Shown one piece after another: positions 1 through 12,659 of a stretch of 64,000 nucleotides of DNA (position 1 is its first letter; every line of letters starts with the position of its first letter). The position numbers were made by a program, and so were the translations under genes. The stretch is from Brugia malayi (Eukaryota > Nematoda > Chromadorea > Rhabditida > Onchocercidae). The notes beneath the pieces were generated by a model. It had not been told where the DNA came from. It made no database searches and saw only the letters and a program-made list of their open reading frames with translations. The stretch is taken from the NCBI RefSeq assembly GCF_000002995.4, contig NW_025062479.1:16984721-17048720 (forward strand), given 5' to 3'.

Positions 1-31
1 TTTAATTAATTCAGAAAGATCTAGAAAACTT

Positions 32-124
32 CTAACTCGATTGTCTCGATGATTGCGATGACCCTTCCACATTTGGTGCATTATTTGTTGAAACTGGCGT
101 TACTGGTGCTGGCTGTGTAATGCT

Positions 125-159
<35 letters not shown>

Positions 160-1523
160 TTTTAAGTTAGGTTTTTAGAATAGATTACAATGATTTGATG
201 TAAAGTGCAAAACTTCTCTTTATTCATAAGAAAGTCATTTATTTATGTTTCCCTAACTTCTATTATGATAAATAATATATCTAGCAATTTACCACTTGTA
301 ATTCCTGATATCTGTGATCTCTCGCGTACTTCGGTGTTTGTTATCGCGGAATCAGCCCTCACTTCTGCGAGTTTTGATTCATTAGTCTGTAAAATAGTTT
401 AAAATTCGGTTGGTTTATAAACAAACAATAGATTTTCGATCAGAACACTCATAAGCATTCCAAAAATTTTATGCTTTCACAGATGATACAACTAAGATCT
501 GAAAACATTGTCAATTTCCCAAATTAGTGAAAATAAACTAAGTTGTATAAGTTACACTAGCTTCTATACTTCCTTCGTTTATAACAATTTTGACAAAAAA
601 GATTACCTTCATTACATTTTAAGAAGAAAAACCTAGTCTTACGTAGTTATTATGGTAATACCCAACCTTTTCTCACTTAATTCTATCTTACAGTGTTTTA
701 AAATTTCATCCCCTTTAATAGATGAGATATTCCTTTGGTGTAAAAGTGCTATATAACGAGGAATTATATTATGTAGAAAAAGCTGAAATAAATTGTACCG
801 CATTTCCTTTGCGTGAAATTTGACGTTTTGAGGCTGTTAATAGTTTATCTTTTTCTGAAAATAATGGTTACCATAGGATAGTTTCTGGTATTTTCTTTTC
901 ATTCCTAGCCAAGTCGAAAAGCGATGTTTTCTTTAGTATTTACATTAAAAGTATGCATGAATAGAATGAATCTATAGAAGAATTTAAAAGATCGCTGATT
1001 GCGTTAAGCGCGATATATTCCTCTCCTTATATTTCTGCTGTATTCATTTGAAATTGCATACGAATTTACTGTTTATGAATTTGCAGTTAAAATTTTTTTC
1101 CTTATCCATTTGCGACAATTTTTTGCTGATGAAATCACAAATTAAAATTTGATGAATTTTACCAGATATCGTCTCTGATGTAGCCTTTTCAAATGCTGAC
1201 GTTGTCGTGTTTGTTACATCCCTTGCTGTTACCGGGGAGTTTAAAACTAATGTAGCGGCAGGTTCACCTTCCGTTCCTGTAGCACTGCTTAATATTGGAT
1301 CTGCTTTCGTTTCATTCTCTTCTACTTCGATTTTTGTTGGGGAACGTGATCGATTTTCGGAAGTTTGCGCAGTGGCTACTGCAGCTTCCACAATTGCCAC
1401 AGCTTCTGCCACAGTAGCAACCTGGAAGTCTTTACTTCAGTCCGGAAATAAATTTTTAATCATTGTGGACAACCTTGAAGATTGCTGCTGCATAGCAATT
1501 GGTTCCTCAACTATCTTTACCAT
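32..1523 (-). CDS. Tentative small low-complexity protein (about 156 aa)
   Basis: I do not recognise this protein. A four-exon model on the minus strand keeps frame throughout: 1523-1474, 1434-1163, 364-293 and 108-32, ending in TAG. The start is an ATG giving MVKIVEEPIAMQQQ. The body is rich in Ala, Glu, Thr and Ser and has an acidic stretch (KIEVEENETKADP) around residues 53-65. No signal peptide, membrane span or known domain is visible. The first intron is only 39 bases and its acceptor is weak, and exons 3 and 4 use the second of two possible AG sites to hold frame, so the model is fragile. It lies about 500 bases downstream of the adenylate kinase-like gene on the same strand. It could be an independent gene, a downstream operon member, or a badly joined set of exons from a larger protein. 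Confidence 0.4.
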
Positions 1524-2030
1524 TCCGATCTTAAATACAACTTCAGTTTTAGATCAGAGCTGCTAAAATAATTTAAAGATCAAAAAAGTGAGAAAACTGG
1601 ACGCCATACGTGACAGTACAAAAAGTGTTTGTGAAGGTAACACAATGTGGCTTGAATTAATAAGTTAGGTATTAAATTTTACTAAATTGCCATTCGGTAA
1701 AATTTTAATTACCATTTGGCTATCGAATATATCTCTTGAACTCAAATTAGATCAGACTCATTTCATTATGCTATTCATAAAATGAGTTATCCATTTATAA
1801 ATTTCGACTTTCAAACAATCTATTGAACAAAGTGTACTTTTGATTTAACATAAATAGCAGTGTTATGATGAAGCAATAAAAATTAGCTCACTTCTACCCA
1901 CAAACCCTTACTTTATCACTTATCTCTTATCAGGGAACAAAGTGAAGATATTTTGAGGAAGTTCAATATTAAAATAATATTAGTTCCTATAAAATATTTA
2001 TGTAATGCTATCGCATAGTTCATTACAAAT

Positions 2031-5000
2031 TTAAGTATTTTGGAGTACCGCATCAGGTCGTTGCAGTGGCGATTCCGCTCTTGAAGCCACTTTTGAGGTT
2101 GTAACTGGTACACCAAGTTCCATCGCTCGCTGAATTAGCAATTTCATACGTTCAAAAATCCATTGATCGGTCTGTTCTCCAGGTATCTAGAATTTCAAGC
2201 CTTAGATTTGTTAAAGTTAAGGAGTATCTTCTAAGGAAATTAACACATAGAAAAATATATAACCAGATAAGTAACTAAGCAAATAATTAGAAAGTATGCT
2301 AAACTGTTTTTATAAAATTGTAAACAAACCAGATGTAATAATCGTTGATCATCGAAATATTTGGCACTTGGCAAAGTTTTCAGCTTGAATTCACGAATTT
2401 TGGCATCAATAATTTCTGCATCTAATCCACGGCTTTCCATGTGATGTCGCAGCGTAATTTCATCATAATCCAGAATCATTGCCATGTTTACAGGTTTCAC
2501 CTAAATAAATTATTTGTATTTCTATATATTTATTTACTATAGACAGTGAAAGCAGTTCACTATAGGATCATCATTTATTTCTGCAATTCAACTTTGTTAA
2601 TGAAATTTTCGCACCTCACGTTCGAAACTCTCAACCTGGCGTGCTTCACGTGGAAATCCTTCAAGGAAGAAGGCTTTTGCCCCCTGATGCTTACTCATTT
2701 CAGCTTTCACGAGTCCAAGCGCTAAATTATTGGGTATCAGTTCACCTAAAATGGGATCAAAATATTTACAGGAAGAACTTTATCCTTTATATTTTACCAA
2801 TCAAATTTTTAAGCACAAATGCATGTTTGCAAGAAATTTACGAAACTATTGCTCCCCGAAGATGGTAACAAGGTATTCAATGATCAGGTTCATATAACTT
2901 TAACAATTGGTCAACTTCACAAAACCACATAAACGGAACGGGGGTTTCTGAAAAAAAAAATCTAGAATTGGACCAATCCTGAATTGAGTAGTGGAAATTG
3001 AATATTGAATGCATAGGTATAAACAAAATATGTACTAAAATAGACCTCGCTGATACCGTTGTGCTGCTTCCTTCCATTCTAAATTACTGTTCTGATATTT
3101 CGCGATCGCTACTCGGATCATATCGGGCATACAGATATGCACAAGGCCGAATTTGTTTAACGCTTCCTGCACTCGCGCTGCATGTCGTGTTTTGCCACCT
3201 CCTGGACCTCCTGCGTAGGGAAGAAATATTTTAATACTAATTTTTAAGTATCGAATATTTGTCATTCGCAATATTTGAAAAAAAAAAAAACATATCAGCA
3301 AACTTTTATTTAGCGTAATAATATTATCAAAGATTTTTAGACATCACTACAATCAACTCATTACATTTGTGATTGTATCGAAGACAAGTTTCTTTCGCAA
3401 TAATATCTAATCATTTATCCGATAATAGTTAACTGAACCTGGTACTGTGATTAAGTAAGCAGCAGTTATTGTTACCCATACATGATTCTGTTTTTTGATT
3501 AAGTCGTAAATGGAAACATTCAATATTATTTGCTAGAAATGTCATTAAATAGAAAATATCACCTGGACTTATCATCGTATAGAATCGATAGATCTACACA
3601 AAAGTTATTTTTTATTATCTAACTTCCGTTTAGTAAAATTAATATCAAATATTCAGACAGCTAGAAATAGTTTAAAAATTTTGGAAAAAAAATTGAACAT
3701 ACCCATGAATAAAACGATTGGTACATCCGGTATTGATGCCGCTTCTGCAGTTTGCATAACGGATGGAGGCCGAAACGAAGATTTGTTGTTGGTAATAACC
3801 GTAGAAGAGACGACAGATCTATTGGGACTAACTCTGAAATAATGAACTTAAAGTAATAATTCATACCTTTGCAGTTAATTGGAGTATTGTGGAAAATTCT
3901 GGAATGGAAAATGACAGAAACAGTTGAGCAGGAATGTCTGATTCATAAAGGTAATTTGCTGTGACAATAAATGTTGTATGATTAGAATGACAGAAGTTCG
4001 GAGACATTAATAAATGGAGATTGGAAGACAGGAGGTAGAACAAAGTTAAGGATTAAGGATAACTGCATAATTGTTTAGAATAGGAATCGCGAAAAAATAG
4101 AGAAAGAAATAGAAGGTTTGAATTCTCATTTTATGATTTTAAAAGAGAAGAAAGAGGAAAAGGCTATACTTTCTTTTACGAAAATTTATAATTAATAGTA
4201 ATGATAATAATAATAACAAACAATAGTAAAATAACAATAATAATAATAGCAATATACTATTAATATAACAATAATAATAGCAATACACTATCAATATAAT
4301 AATAATAATAGCAATAAACTATTATTAATATAATAATAATAGCAATACAATAATAATAATAGTAATATAATAATAATATAATAGTAATAATAATAATAAC
4401 AATAACAATAATAATAGAGTAGGCAAGAAATTTTCAATTTCTTGGTTAACGACAACTGGAATTGTAGAGTTGCTTGAAGAGAAAAAAACATAGCTCAAAT
4501 TAGGAAAATTCCGGAAGGCATCCATGGCTCGTCTTATTATCTTATTAATCATTCTAAAATTTGACCTTCCTATTCCTAATTGCTTCCAATTGAATTTAGG
4601 AAAGCAAACCTTGTGACTTGTTTTTTGATACCTGGTGTCCTTGACTTGGCTTTTTTCTTCGGCTTTTCAGTCGGTGAAACTGTCAGACCTAAAAAGTGCT
4701 CTTGAAATCATTAAATTCATCCTAAAATTTTAATCTTAACACCTCTAAAAGACACATAGAAATGTGTCATATCTCCAGTTTTTTAATTGCAATATAAACA
4801 TGTATTTTTATTAAAAAAAAACATATAAAGATCCCAAATAATCATTACTAAATTATGGAGAACAAATTCACTTTAAACTTTTGACTAATTTCATAACTTA
4901 ATATTTGAATTGAAGGTATTTTTCTTACAATTAAAACATTTGTTTTTAAAAAATTAAACTTCCACAAAATTATTTTGCTCTTAATAATTAATATATGTAA

Positions 5001-6175
5001 AAGAGCTTTTTCTCAACAAAATAAAAAAATATTCGAAAAAAAAAAAAAAAAAAACAGCTATCTTTATATTTGATCTTTCAGAGATTCTTAATAACGTATA
5101 GTTATACGATATATTTTAACTAAATTTTATTAATCTAGCAATGAAGCTTTCAATTGTGATATTTTACACCACGTTTTTATTTATCAAAAATAATAATTTT
5201 TAGGTGGATTTGAAACAAACGGTCAAATAAATCAGGCAATTCAGTATTCTCGATGACGACTTCTAGGAGAGGTTTGATCAGATTCATCAGGGATTTTTAA
5301 TGGCGTTTCGAATGACAAGAAATATAAATTGGAAAATATGAGAAATGTATAATCTGACATACGTTACGAGTGGTGGTGACTCGTACGTCATATTGGGTTG
5401 AGTTTATTGACTGATTGAAGATCATTTCTTTGTGAATGGAATGGAATAAAAATGATCGAAATGAAAAGGATATGAGAGTGGCTGTGGCTATGATATATCT
5501 ATCATACATCGGGAAAATGAAAATTTCTTGGTTTCATTGTTGAGTCATGCGATAAATGACATGAAAAAAAGCGAGAGAGCAATTTTGGCGTATTTAAATT
5601 GTTACTCGTAACTCTCTCTCTCTCTTTTTCCCTCTTTCCGTCTCCTGCTCCCTATCTCTTTCTCTCTGAAGCAGATCATATCTGCTGTCATAATTTTGGA
5701 TTGCTTCTCTTTTTGAATTTTTGTCATTGCCTGTACTTTGAAATTTTGCTTTAATTCGTTTACTTTCTGCTGTAAATATGCGAAATGTATTTTAATTTTG
5801 CAGCGTATAATTTGAATACATTCAGTTTAAGTTTTTGGATAAATTTACTCAGACTGAATCATTAGGCTATGGTCTATTTTCCTTATCTTTCGGCCTGTAT
5901 TTGCCTAAAAAATATTTCAGAACAAAGATGTTATGTGAGAGCTTAAATTATTTATTCCACAAATTTAACTAACCAGACGTGACGGACGGTTGATCATATT
6001 CTTGAAGCACCTTCTTGTCAACAAATGAATCCCATTTGTATTCGAAACTTGGGTTTTGCCGTACTTTACTGAGAGAACTTTCTAAGAATTCAATCGGATC
6101 TTCTGGTTTGTTGCAAATCAATCCTGTTATCAGGCTCTGCAATTCATTTAGCAGACTTCGTGAAAACAATTTCAT
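2031..6175 (-). CDS. Adenylate kinase-like protein, AK5 type (344 aa)
   Basis: Seven exons join in frame: 6175-5974, 4688-4610, 3833-3703, 3210-3046, 2745-2615, 2500-2330, 2186-2031. Residues about 8-45 carry the N-terminal helix pair of adenylate kinase isoenzyme 5 (LITGLICNKPEDPIEFLE). A lysine-rich linker follows, then one nucleotide-kinase domain. The P-loop GGPGGGKT spans residues 138-145; the family usually has GSGKGT. The NMP-binding arginine of the usual GDLLR motif is kept in PDMIR. GELIP and EGFPR (Arg225) match the AMP site, though the usual Asp of DGFPR is Glu. The LID region is divergent: no GRxDD motif is seen, only SRGLDAE followed by KIREF. Phosphotransfer between ATP and AMP is the family role; activity here is uncertain. 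The start was chosen as the first ATG, 6 bases after a TTTCTCAG acceptor that may receive a spliced leader. Human AK5 has two kinase domains, so this is a shorter form. Confidence 0.9.
4189..4418. repeat. AAT/ATA trinucleotide-rich microsatellite
   Basis: About 230 bases of interrupted AAT, AAC and AGC-containing units, with longer internal echoes such as AATAGCAATA. It lies inside the second intron of the adenylate kinase-like gene. Apparent reading frames here translate to runs of Tyr and Leu and are not genes. Confidence 0.9.
5600..5672. repeat. Pyrimidine (CT-rich) tract
   Basis: A CT-dinucleotide run grading into mixed C/T sequence, in the first intron of the adenylate kinase-like gene. 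It is too far from either splice site to be the branch or polypyrimidine signal. Confidence 0.7.
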
Positions 6176-9100
6176 AAACTTCTGAGAAATTCCATCACTA
6201 GTTTTACAAAATTTTTTTTAAAACACTAAGGATCTAAACCATCATTAAAACCGTTATTCAGTAATTTTTGAATTTTCGAAGTTGAAATATGTGTACAAGG
6301 ATTAAGGTCAAAAGTGTAGAATAGGGGCAATATGTGCAGTTCATAAGCGTATTTCTGTAATTAAATTCTCAGTGAATCTCCTCAGAACGCGTCGCCTAAT
6401 TCTAAATGCTTGTACAAGTGATATAATGGAAGTAGTAACTCAGTAAAAAATTCTGCTGATGTCATCGATAGGTCTCTTTGGGGCTCATTAGACCTGCTCT
6501 GTCTGAATTACAGTGGCTAATAATGCCATAAATTATTGTTATAAACAATTTCTGAAAGAATTTAAATTTGAAATTTTGTTAAAAAAGACCTTTTCTAGAG
6601 ATGCGAGATGCTTATATATTCATTCTTCAAATCTAAAGAAATCTCGGGTGATACTGAAATATCTCTACAATTCTGAAGAAATAGCTCATTCCTAATCTGT
6701 TTTCGAAATATTTAGCACATTTTAAAAATTTCTTTTTATAATAGCTCTGCTCGTAATATTCTAACAGTTTGCTATCAGCTCTCGCTTATTTATATAGATT
6801 TTTCTTCAATCTTCTTTGCAACTCCTCTTCCTGACTGTGAAATAATTTGAAACATTCATTTGAGCATGAAGTTTTAGGAGATTTTAAACAGATGAAGTCT
6901 TTAGAAAGAAAAGAACTCATGTAAAAAACACGAAACTTCAGCGAAAATTTGATCTGTTTAACTTTAATAAGCTATTAAAATATTCATTAAAACACAGGTA
7001 TAAAATAATTTCTGTTTAAAGCAATTTTCAAGTCAAAGTACGATCCTTACATATAAATTAAGCATCATTTAAATAAATATATATATGAATTACATTTAGA
7101 TTGATTAGTTGTCCGCATAGATAACCAAAAAAGGAACGGAACAATTTCTATGCCAGAGCTTACAGGAGGTAAATTTGACCTCATTGACCTCATTGAACCT
7201 ATCCTTAGCTTGTTTAATTTTTAAACACACATTTTTGGTAGCTTCGGGATAGTTCCAGAAACTCCCGAAATTAATTGAACATTTGAACTGGCAGTGATAA
7301 AAAGAGAAATATTATAGGGAATTGCAATTATAAAGAATTCGAGATGAGAGATTGGGAAAAACAGAAAGAAAAAATGTGATTTATCGAAAGAAAAAAAGAA
7401 ATGCATCGAAACGGTTTATCTTAACTTATATTAACAATTACAACCATATGCTTATTGCATATGTTTATTGAATGAACCAGGAATAGTATACATATTTTCT
7501 TAATTTATACCACTCATTTTAATTTTTATTTTAGTCGGAAATTATCATAAATTATAGCCATAGTCATGTATAATGAATTTGATAGAAATGGATGATATCT
7601 ATGCTAATGCTATTAAAGCAGTACTGCAAAAAAAAGAAGCAATCATCTATAAGTGATTCTTCAGAAAATTTTTAGAGCTGCAAACTTTGAAACGTACCAA
7701 ACTAATTAAATCAAAGGCCAGAATAAAGCAAAAGTATGGTTTACTAACAGAATTAACGTATCTAATAGTGAAATATCTTCTATGCTAATAAGTCCTTTTG
7801 TGAGAATGCTTATCTTCCAAGCAGCAGCGACAATTTTTCTTGGCCACTACATCCTCCTACTTGTTAACAGTGATATAAAACTGTTATGCTTACCAAAAAA
7901 ATTTTGTTTTTTGAGATATGAGCAATATGACGTGACGGACTAAATTACAAAGGTAAATTGCTTTCATTCATTTTACGCTTTTTCAGCTTTATCACCCAAG
8001 ATTAAGTTTCAAAAAACTGGTGCATATTTTCTGAATGTATGAATAATAGATATAAAATATTGAAAATAATCATATCTCTTTGTTTTCTTTCCTTCCTCGT
8101 TTATTTGTAATAACTGAACACTTATTTAACTTAGTTAAACTTATTTAACTGCCGTTTTTCTTTTAGGTTCTAAATAAAAACCTAAGAAACAGAAGGAAAT
8201 CATTGATATGTACTGCTGTTGTATAAAGGAATGCTACATTCTCTTAAGATTATTACTGATTTTATCTCAGCGTAATATATGAATTAGGTCTTTTGTTTTT
8301 AAATAATTCTGTTTTATAATTATCATGTAATCAGACAAAATTCATCTTATAAATTTAATAAATCATATAAAGTTGAAAATGAGAAAAGAACCTCGAAGAG
8401 TTGCGGTATAGCATGTTCTTGAAGATAACGCTTAGCTTCAGCACCCATCAATATTTACGTTTAAATTCAAAGTTCTGCTGAAAAAATTTGCTTCCTGTTT
8501 AACAAATGTTGGAATTGTTTGAAAGTATTAATCTTACATCTCTCATGAATAGTATTAGTTATTTAATTAATTAAAAACTTTAAATACAAAACAGAATTAT
8601 TTAAATGCAAATTTTATATGCTGCATGTATGTGCTGTATTCAAAAGTTTCAAAGATCTTTTACAATCGATAATATCTTTTATAACGTTTTGCTGGTGTAA
8701 AGGTAGTAGTAGAACATTACTTTTCAAAATATAATCAAGGAAACTGCATAAAGAAAAATCCTCCAAAATTTTATCTAACCTCTGACCTCAACATCTATTT
8801 GTCATTTTTTGTTTAATACAAAAAATTTAATAGCTGTATAACCACTTCCCGAATGGAAAATTAAGGACCATTTTTCTTCCTTCTCATTTTGTCATTCTCA
8901 TAGTAATGAAAGCGAAGTACATGAATTTGTTAAATCTTCTCTGTAAGGTCCACATCTTCAGCCTTTTTAATCTAGTGACTAACAAAAAAAACTAAGATTT
9001 CTTTATTTTAGAATGGAAGAACTAAATTCAATAACTATTTTGCTTAGACCAAGAACTAAGGATTTTTTTTTTCGAACGTAGGCACTCACATAAGTAAAAG

Positions 9101-10164
9101 TTATATATATATATATATGGTAGTAAAAATCAATATCCCGAAGCGAAATCTTCCATCTTTTCTGGAAAATGGAATATTTATTTTCCTGACATTTCATCAA
9201 TAAGAAAAATCATTTTCAAAATACTTCCGGCATTATTTCATATATTGCGCGTTTGCAAAATTTTAGTCTTCAATTAAAATATGATCAGTTTTCTTTACTC
9301 TTTCTATTGAAATAAGCGGTTTAGCCTTTGTAAAAAGATTATTATATCATTTCTCCTGGACTACTAATAACTTCATCTTTCAATGAAAGAAATTTGAACA
9401 AAATGTCATAATTTCTATTTTGAAATTTTTTATTGCCATGACAACAGTATGATATGATATTAATAACCAAAATATACAGTTACTTTTGGGATATTCGCAG
9501 AATGGTCGTTTTGTCGTTACTTTTTTGCTGACTTCTATAGATCGTATTACTAACATATTACTCGGAAATATGCATCAAATATATATCCCACTGATTGGTA
9601 GAAAATTTATAGTAAAAGCAGAAAATATTTAATCACTGGAAATAGAAGAATACAATTTACAATATCATCGTGTTAATATTTAGCATTATCTCGCACTAAA
9701 TCAATAGATTAGTGACGACAATAATAGAAATAATTAAAGCGTACTAATTTGTGATCTTTTAGGTTATGAAAAGGAAGATCCTAGAATTTGAAACCGAAAA
9801 AGAAATGAATTGATTACATTCTTTTATCTTTCTATCCTCTTAAAACTTTGTCAATATTTTTGTTTTTGCTGGCACACAATTCTCTTTTTCTGTATTTATT
9901 TACTGGAAATGAAAACAAAACAAAGATAAACAAAAACAGCGCAAAATGCAAACCGTATTACAATAATCATTCTACCGTTGTACAATTAATTAACTTATGG
10001 AATGTATGTGTTGAGGGATAGGAAGTGATTGTCGGCTTATTTGAAGCTAGTGTTTATTAACAAAATGCCTTCTTTAACTGATTATATAATTATAGGCTTC
10101 TCGTTCCCTTATTTTAAATCAGCTTGGTTGCTATGACAATTTGTCTGACTTCACTATATTTTAA
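6176..10164. other. Gene-free stretch upstream of the kinase-like gene
   Basis: AT-rich DNA with scattered stops in all frames. I see a short TA run near 9100-9118 and a 7-bp inverted repeat around CATATGC near 7445, but no exon with matching splice sites or family motif. The promoter of the adenylate kinase-like gene should lie at its left end. Confidence 0.5.
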
Positions 10165-10296
10165 ATGACAGACACCACCAACACATTCATATTACCTGAT
10201 GAAAACAACATAACACACAAGGAGCTAGCAAATATTATTATGTTTGTACTGTCAATTATCGTTACATTCATCTTTTCCGCTTTAACTAGAAAATGA
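10165..10296 (+). CDS. Possible membrane microprotein (43 aa)
   Basis: A short uninterrupted frame runs from ATG to TGA. Its first 25 residues are polar (starting MTDTTNTFILPDENN). They are followed by about 18 hydrophobic residues (IIMFVLSIIVTFIFSA) and a basic end, LTRK. That layout fits a tail-anchored or single-pass microprotein. A TTTTAAATCAG sequence about 50 bases upstream could be a spliced-leader acceptor, and AATAAA-like sequences follow within 40 bases of the stop. I recognise no family. Hydrophobic frames arise easily in T-rich DNA, so this may be chance. Confidence 0.3.
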   Translation: MTDTTNTFILPDENNITHKELANIIMFVLSIIVTFIFSALTRK

Positions 10297-10859
10297 AAGT
10301 AATAAATTCTTTCCTTGAAAATAAATTTTTAATAAAAATGATTTCTAATGTTTAAAAATAAATCGGCTGTAATGTTAATGACACATTCGACCAAAATCTA
10401 TCGAAGTACAATTTATCATAGGAAAAATTATCTAAATTCTTTAATTACATCACTTAACCTTTTTTGGATTTTATCACAAAGTTATTCAAAAAGAGAAAAT
10501 TTGCTGAATTTAAAACCTTGAAAAAATTAGCGACTATTGTAATGATCATTATATACAGGTAAAAAATTGCACCATTTTGAGTGGGAATAGCCGTAGTAAA
10601 ATTGGATACACTAAACTAATACAATATAAGCATTATTGACCAATTATCTACTAATAATACAAATCATTTATAAGTTATTGCTTAATGTGTCTGTTACTAG
10701 ATTTCGTGGATTTCAGGCTGTAATTAGAAATATAATTTTAGCAGATAAAGCCAATTTTTCTTCTGAATAAGCCTTTCCAGCTTCACTGTTCGAAATCGAT
10801 TATAAATATCAAAAATTTCATTCTTCTTTTAAAGAAAAAGTTGAAATACATTTATAATA

Positions 10860-12659
10860 TCAGGGGTGAAAAGGTATGTCAGGAGGTATGCGACCGACTA
10901 GTTCATAGTCGAAATAAATGCAACTATTTGCAATAGTAACAGTACGGCCTTCTGCTTTGGCTTTTCGTATTTCTGCTTCCAAAGCCAAAAGGTCCATACC
11001 TGGTGGAGCCTTAGCCAGAGCTGTTGCTTGCTGCATCATCATCGCTATACCTGTCCTGATATCGTAACTGAAATAAAAGTTTATAAATACATGCGATGAT
11101 ATTTCTTGCAAGCTTCAAGTCAGTATTATATTTAGATTATCTCATGCTCCTGAATAGAATTTATATGGATTTTTGCTGATAACTTTTATATAAAATTAGC
11201 TTCCGTAGGTAATGATATTTAGTAAAACTAAACGCATTTTCCTAAAAAGAGAAAAAAACTTTTATTTTTTTCATATACTTACTTTTCACAGCAGTCTTAA
11301 AATTTTATAAAGTTTTATTAACTTAAAATAAATTTCTGAATTTACTTCTTTTTGCGCTGCTCAGTCATTCTCTTGTTTATTTTTGGTCCTACAATCACCT
11401 CGTAATTTCATTTTCTTAAGATTAGCTGTGGAGAAGAAAAGAGAAATAAGATTTATTATTCTCCTTAATAAAAATTTTGCTGTCTCAACAATCAAAGTTA
11501 ATAAAATGTCAAAATGAATATTACTGGATATTATTAAGTGCTTTTAGTTACTCTCATTCTGCATTTAAAGAAGTAGTGACAGATATTAATCACTTAAAAC
11601 TGAATGCATCAGTTATTTATCAACAACTGTATTCTTAAAGAAAGCACTTTAAAAGCACTTTTAATTTCACAAGTAAGTTCAAAAGTTTAAATATTAAGTA
11701 GGAAGTGAAAAGTTGGAATGATCAAATATCATTATTCATGATAAATGAACTATAGCAGATTAAGATCACTTGAATGAGATATTTTGGATGGAAAGCATTT
11801 AATGAAACTTGAATAATTTATTGGAAAATTTTCTGCAAAAGTTCTTTTAGCATTAGCTTAAAAAAATGGCATGCACAGATTTCGAATGTTCGACCATTAC
11901 TAATGTTAAATTTTATAATTTTAAATTATTGAAAGAAATTTCTGAATTCAAAATTTGCTTCCTTTTTACTTTTTCAGCGCTAAACTTTTGCCAAATTTGC
12001 TCATTATGAAACTGAGTAGTAAAAAAAGCCCATCCAAGAAAAATAAACTTTTCCCTCATCTTTATTTCCATAGTTTAATTTTCTTGCATTCGGTAAATTG
12101 TTCTGAGTTTTTTACTTAATTTTTAAAAGTGAGCAAGGGAAAGTTTGTTGTCGACCTAAAAAAGGCTTATGATACACCATAGACTTATTTTCCTCATGTA
12201 TCTAATGAATTGGAAATAGCCTAAAACAAAAAAAAAGACGACTTGAGGTACTATCAACCACCTACTTCAGCATAGCCGGTAATTACTATAGTGAAGTGAA
12301 AATACTAAATTTATAGCTAATTTAAGAAGCTAATGAAAAATAAGCAACGAAGTTGTAAATTAATGGTGAAATTGATGATCAAAAAGCAGATATGAAGGCA
12401 TTTTCAATATAGAGCAATGTAACAAAAAACATAGAATTTTTTTTCTTTTTGAATGAAATGAAGCATTTGTTAGCATACTTTAGTTTTATTCAATTTAACA
12501 ATAAAAAATTTCCTATTCGTATGTAAAAACATACGGTGAATTCGGACGTAAGTTGTGATGAACTGATTGTTGTTGCTGATTTTGTTGTGCTAATTGATGC
12601 TGCAGGTAATGAAATTGTTCCGTTTGTTGTTGTTCAGTCGTTGAACAACACAGACCCAT
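10860..12659 (-). CDS. Small acylation-motif protein, uncharacterised (110 aa)
   Basis: Two exons, 12659-12535 and 11067-10860, join with matching phase (2 then 1) across a 1.5-kb intron with GTATGT and TTTCAG ends. The protein begins MGLCCSTTE: Gly2 followed by Cys4, Cys5 and Ser6 is the classic pattern for N-myristoylation with adjacent palmitoylation, which would place it on the inner face of a membrane. Residues about 10-35 are rich in Gln and His. The second exon encodes a more ordered part, with MMMQQATALAKAPPGMD, a charged helix-like stretch (EAEIRKAKAEGR) and a Tyr/Pro-rich end, GRIPPDIPFHP. The first ATG was used because an in-frame stop lies just upstream. I do not recognise the family. 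Further exons could be hidden in the long intron. It is divergent from Salvador, 1.6 kb away. Confidence 0.6.

Noticed and set aside
205..402. Plus-strand 65-codon frame near the left edge
   Set aside because: It is the shadow of a minus-strand exon candidate (364-293) and starts at GTG.
4291..4552. Frames rich in Tyr and Leu
   Set aside because: They are translations of the trinucleotide microsatellite, not genes.
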